DNA from: CAZTWC01 sp964617105 [NCBI: uncultured Myxococcia bacterium]
Lineage (GTDB): Bacteria > CAZTWC01
DNA: 8,207 bases
Direction: 5' to 3'
Assembly: GCA_964617105.1 (NCBI GenBank)
Contig: CAZTWC010000159.1
Location: 1-8,207 of the forward strand
Under the pieces are notes generated by a model. That model was not told the origin of the DNA. It was given only the letters and a program-made list of their open reading frames with translations, and made no database searches. The translations under genes and the position numbers were made by a program. Positions 5,219-8,207 of this stretch are shown piece by piece. The stretch's first letter is position 1. Every line of letters begins with the position of its first letter.

Positions 5219-7114
5219 ATGGTTAGCAACATTTTCCAGCGTAAACTATTTTTTTCAGGCTTTTTGAGGTCGGTTATACTGGTTTTTCTGCTGTTTTATC
5301 CCTGTAGTTTCACACATGGCAAAAACCATATCACTCCGGTCAAAGATAAACTGGTTAAATCTCCCTCTTCAAACGCTAAACTACAAGTTAACTATTTGGA
5401 TTTTTTTTGGAATAACCAGGCGGCAATGGTAAAACTAAAGGTAAATGGTTTGCCACAATATAAAGTGATACAAACCTCCCAAAATTCACTTACCCTGGAA
5501 CTTCAAAATTGTACCATCCCCGCTCATCTGGAAAAAAGTATTGACACCAGCAGCGCCAGCAAACTCGTCCAAAATATAGACATTTTTTCTTCCAAGAATA
5601 CCTTCAATAATATTACAACTGTTATATCGGCAACTTATAGTGATTCTACCCAACAAAAAGTTATTGCCCTTCCTGATGGTTCCATCAAATGGTACTTCTT
5701 TCCCAAGGGGATGTCGCCAACCGACGAAAGTCAATTAAAATCAGCCCAAACGATTTTAAACAAGCAGAAAAAATCACCTTCTGTTTTTGCCGGTCTACAC
5801 ACGGTAAACACTGCTCACAAAATAGTACCAGGCCAATTCTCCAGCACTCAAGACAACAAATACTCTGGTAAAAGAATTTCTCTGGAGTTTAAGGATATCG
5901 ATATCCACGATGTGCTGAGGCTTATTTCCAATGTTAGTTATATAAACATCATTACCAGTGACGATGTGCAGGGACAAGTTACCATCAAAATGGACAACGT
6001 CCCCTGGGACCAGGCCCTGGATGTTATTCTCAGTTCCAAGGGACTGGGACAGCAACGGTTGGGAAATATAATCAGAGTAGCCCCTTTAGAAGTTCTCCAG
6101 CAGGAAAGTAAAATGGCCTTGCAGGAAAGAAAAGCCCAGGAGATATTAGAACCGCTGAAAATTCGAATTATCCCTATCAATTACAGCCGAGCTGCTCCCC
6201 TCAAAAACCAGGTCAAGGAACTTTTGAGCGACCGTGGCAAAGTAAGCATGGACAAACGCACCAATGTTCTAATTGTAAAAGATATAGAAGAATCATTGAT
6301 TAAAATAGAGGAGTTGGTAAAAAAACTGGATACTCCAACTCCCCAGGTGTTAATTGAAACCAGAATCGTTGAGGCGGAAAGGAATATCAAACAGGAAGTT
6401 GGTATCCAGTGGGGGGGCGATCTATCCATGAGCCCGGAAAAAGGCAATTCCACCGGCCTGCTTTTCCCCAATACCGTTCACCTTAACGGGGCGGGCCTTA
6501 ACAGTCTGGCGGTAAATATTCCCACCGGTGTTACCAATGGAGCCAAAGGTGGAGGTTTTGGATTTTCCTTGGGTAGTGTCTCCGGCGGAGCAACTTTGAA
6601 CATGGTCCTCTCAGCCCTTGAAGAGGAGGGTACTATCGATGTTATCTCTGCTCCCAAAATAATCGCTTTGGACAACAAAGAAGCCACCATTAGGCAAGGT
6701 TACTCAATTCCGGTTGAATCGGTTTCAGCAGCAGGTACAGAAATTGTCTTTATCGATGCTTTGATGGAATTGAAAGTTACCCCCCACATAACTTCCGATG
6801 GCCGGATTTTTATGAAATTGGATATTAAGAAAGATGAGCCTGATTTTACTCGGTCTGTCCGCGGTCATCCCTCTATTTTGAAAAAACAGGGGACTACTGA
6901 ATTATTGGTTAATAACGGTGACACCAAGGTTATTGGCGGTATCTATTTTCAAAAAACCAGTTTAACTACCAACCAGGTTCCGCTGTTTGGACGTATTCCG
7001 GTGTTGGGCTGGCTGTTCAAAGGGGAAGCCGATAACAGTACTAAAACAGAACTACTGATATTTATTACTCCTAAGATAATTCCCATGAATTACCTTAAGG
7101 ATTTTATCCAGTAG
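5219..7114 (+). CDS. pilQ: Type IV pilus secretin PilQ
   Basis: From ATG 5219 this is a 631-residue outer-membrane secretin. It has a signal peptide (basic start, hydrophobic core about 16-30, probable cleavage after THG near 34). A single AMIN-like beta domain (about 57-160) and a linker follow. Next come an STN/N0 domain (SLEFKDIDIHDVLRLI, 221-236; VPWDQALDVIL, 261-271) and an N1 domain (from about 316 to 370, including IPINYSRA at 318-325). The secretin barrel starts at QVLIETRIVEAER (376-388). The signature VPLFGRIPVLGWLFKG (587-602) and TELLIFITPKII near the end complete it. It forms the multimeric gate through which the pilus exits, docked to PilP from inside. It is shorter than enterics' or pseudomonads' roughly 700-residue PilQ, mainly at the N-terminal AMIN region. 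A G7 tract lies at codons 398-400 (W-G-G). Confidence 0.95.
   Translation: MVSNIFQRKLFFSGFLRSVILVFLLFYPCSFTHGKNHITPVKDKLVKSPSSNAKLQVNYLDFFWNNQAAMVKLKVNGLPQYKVIQTSQNSLTLELQNCTIPAHLEKSIDTSSASKLVQNIDIFSSKNTFNNITTVISATYSDSTQQKVIALPDGSIKWYFFPKGMSPTDESQLKSAQTILNKQKKSPSVFAGLHTVNTAHKIVPGQFSSTQDNKYSGKRISLEFKDIDIHDVLRLISNVSYINIITSDDVQGQVTIKMDNVPWDQALDVILSSKGLGQQRLGNIIRVAPLEVLQQESKMALQERKAQEILEPLKIRIIPINYSRAAPLKNQVKELLSDRGKVSMDKRTNVLIVKDIEESLIKIEELVKKLDTPTPQVLIETRIVEAERNIKQEVGIQWGGDLSMSPEKGNSTGLLFPNTVHLNGAGLNSLAVNIPTGVTNGAKGGGFGFSLGSVSGGATLNMVLSALEEEGTIDVISAPKIIALDNKEATIRQGYSIPVESVSAAGTEIVFIDALMELKVTPHITSDGRIFMKLDIKKDEPDFTRSVRGHPSILKKQGTTELLVNNGDTKVIGGIYFQKTSLTTNQVPLFGRIPVLGWLFKGEADNSTKTELLIFITPKIIPMNYLKDFIQ
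6411..6417 (+). repeat. G7 homopolymer within pilQ
   Basis: Seven consecutive G in an otherwise AT-rich gene encode W-G-G just after the start of the secretin domain. Loss of one G would create a TGA at 6429-6431 (coordinates of the present allele). Gain of one would reach a TAA at 6484-6486. The present length keeps the frame open. Confidence 0.7.
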
Positions 7115-7139
7115 ACATTATCATTCCTTCTAAAACCAT

Positions 7140-8207
7140 ATGCTCACCTTTTTAACCGCAGGCGAATCTCACGGCAAAGGTCTTACCGTAATTTTAGAGG
7201 GTATCCCTGCCGGCGTAGCCATAGACAAATATGATATTAATACGCATCTTAAGCGCAGGATGTGTGGTTACGGACGTGGCGGACGCATGAAAATAGAGAA
7301 AGACCAGGTGCTCTTTCTCTCCGGGATCCGGGGAGGTATTAGCCTGGGAACTCCAATTTGCATGCAGATTGCCAACTTAGATTGGAAAAATTGGTCAGAG
7401 ATAATGACCGCCGACCCGGATTGCCGAATAACTGAACGAAGGGTCACACTACCCCGCCCCGGTCATGCCGATCTGGCTGGCGGCGTTAAATACCGGCATA
7501 GAGATATGCGTAATGTGCTGGAGCGGGCCAGCGCCCGGGAAACTGCCGCCAGAGTTGCCTGTGCATCGGTGGTGCGTAAACTTCTCTCCTTTTTTGATAT
7601 CCATATTTTGAGTTATGTCTATCGAATTGGAGAGGCGGAAGATCAGAACAACTACCAGGACCAAGAGTTGCTAATTGCTGACCAATCGGAGGTTCGAACT
7701 CTTAATAAAACCATGACAGAAGAGATGAAAACCGCCATCGATTCAGCCCGTAAAAATGGCGACTCGGTGGGAGGATGTTTTCAAGTTCGGGTCACTGGAG
7801 TTCCGCCCGGATTGGGAAGTTATAGTCAATGGGATAGAAGATTGGAATCATCTCTGTCCGCTTCTATGATGAGTATCCCGGGAATAAAAGGGGTAGAGAT
7901 TGGACTCGGATTTAAAGGCGCCGCCCTACCAGGCTCAAAAGTGCACGATGAGATTAACTATAACCAGGATATAAACGGATTCAAATACGGCCGGACCAGC
8001 AACAACGCCGGCGGCATTGAAGGTGGTGTATCCAACGGTGAAACCCTGGTGATAAATGGCGCCATGAAACCTATTCCAACTTTGATTTCTGCCTTGCAAA
8101 GCGTAGATATCGAAAGCAAAAATACAGGACGGGCTGCAGTGGAGAGAAGCGACTGCTGCGCTGTTCCGGCTGCCTCTATAGTGGGAGAAGCCATGGCTGC
8201 TCTGGTG
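7140..8207 (+). CDS. aroC: Chorismate synthase, C-terminus beyond the window
   Basis: The open frame runs 356 codons to the right edge without a stop, so perhaps a few tens of residues are missing. Chorismate synthase uses reduced FMN to convert 5-enolpyruvylshikimate-3-phosphate to chorismate, the last shikimate-pathway step. Family motifs in order: TAGESHG (6-12, catalytic H11), RRMCGYGRGGRM (39-50), SGIRGGISLGTPI (61-73), RPGHADLAGGVKYRHRDMRN (106-125, second conserved His in the HRD segment), LERASARETAARVA (127-140), NNAGGIEGGVSNGE (288-301) and AMKPIPTL (308-315). The MLTFLTAGESHG start resembles the longer Gram-positive/Thermotoga-type enzymes. ATG 7140 lies 25 bases after pilQ with no visible Shine-Dalgarno (pyrimidine-rich leader). 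A shikimate gene behind pilMNOPQ is a known arrangement. Cotranscription is likely. Confidence 0.95.
   Translation, partial: MLTFLTAGESHGKGLTVILEGIPAGVAIDKYDINTHLKRRMCGYGRGGRMKIEKDQVLFLSGIRGGISLGTPICMQIANLDWKNWSEIMTADPDCRITERRVTLPRPGHADLAGGVKYRHRDMRNVLERASARETAARVACASVVRKLLSFFDIHILSYVYRIGEAEDQNNYQDQELLIADQSEVRTLNKTMTEEMKTAIDSARKNGDSVGGCFQVRVTGVPPGLGSYSQWDRRLESSLSASMMSIPGIKGVEIGLGFKGAALPGSKVHDEINYNQDINGFKYGRTSNNAGGIEGGVSNGETLVINGAMKPIPTLISALQSVDIESKNTGRAAVERSDCCAVPAASIVGEAMAALV

Noticed and set aside
7119-7124. TATCAT between pilQ and aroC, considered as an aroC -10 box
   Set aside because: No TTG-containing -35 lies at normal spacing, and it would leave a leader of only about ten bases.
7449-8194. 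Minus-strand open frames inside aroC
   Set aside because: They are shadows of a chorismate synthase reading frame that carries every family motif in order.

Overview
The window looks like ordinary chromosomal DNA from an AT-rich, Gram-negative bacterium that is probably anaerobic. The diderm assignment rests on a secretin and its type IV pilus inner-membrane partners. The anaerobic lean rests on a ferredoxin-dependent 2-oxoacid oxidoreductase at the left edge. A Desulfobacterota-like or candidate-phylum host would fit, but the sequence alone does not fix the taxon.

Layout. At the left edge, on the minus strand, lie a 2x[4Fe-4S] ferredoxin-type subunit (korD-like) and the first codons of the alpha subunit (korA-like) of a 2-oxoglutarate/2-oxoacid:ferredoxin oxidoreductase. 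A 139-base AT-rich intergenic region carries two divergent promoter-like elements arranged as an inverted repeat. It separates the kor genes from a rightward run: an adenosine/adenine-deaminase-family hydrolase (464-1423), then a class I SAM methyltransferase (1501-2286). A second promoter-like region (perfect TTGACA box) precedes a compact type IV pilus operon, pilM-pilN-pilO-pilP-pilQ (2391-7114), followed after 25 bases by aroC (chorismate synthase), which runs off the right edge.

How the genes work together. PilM (cytoplasmic, actin-like) binds the N-terminal INLLP peptide of PilN. PilN and PilO are bitopic inner-membrane proteins that form the alignment ring. PilP links that ring to the outer-membrane secretin PilQ, through which the pilus passes. 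The order and tight spacing match the conserved pilMNOPQ operon. An adjoining shikimate-pathway gene is a familiar neighbour of this operon. The kor genes feed reduced ferredoxin and 2-oxoacid metabolism. The deaminase and methyltransferase have no visible functional link to the pili.

Start corrections. The most likely starts are ATG 2391 for pilM, ATG 3466 for pilN and ATG 5219 for pilQ, plus a TTG at 64 (minus strand) for korA. All are chosen from ribosome-binding-site spacing and family N-termini. I see no RNA genes, insertion sequences, CRISPR arrays or convincing intrinsic terminators, and no gene-free stretch longer than 300 bases. I do not see an undescribed system. The items most worth a second look are the mirror-image divergent promoter region, the HLEG-type deaminase with a short C-terminus, and a G7 tract in pilQ.
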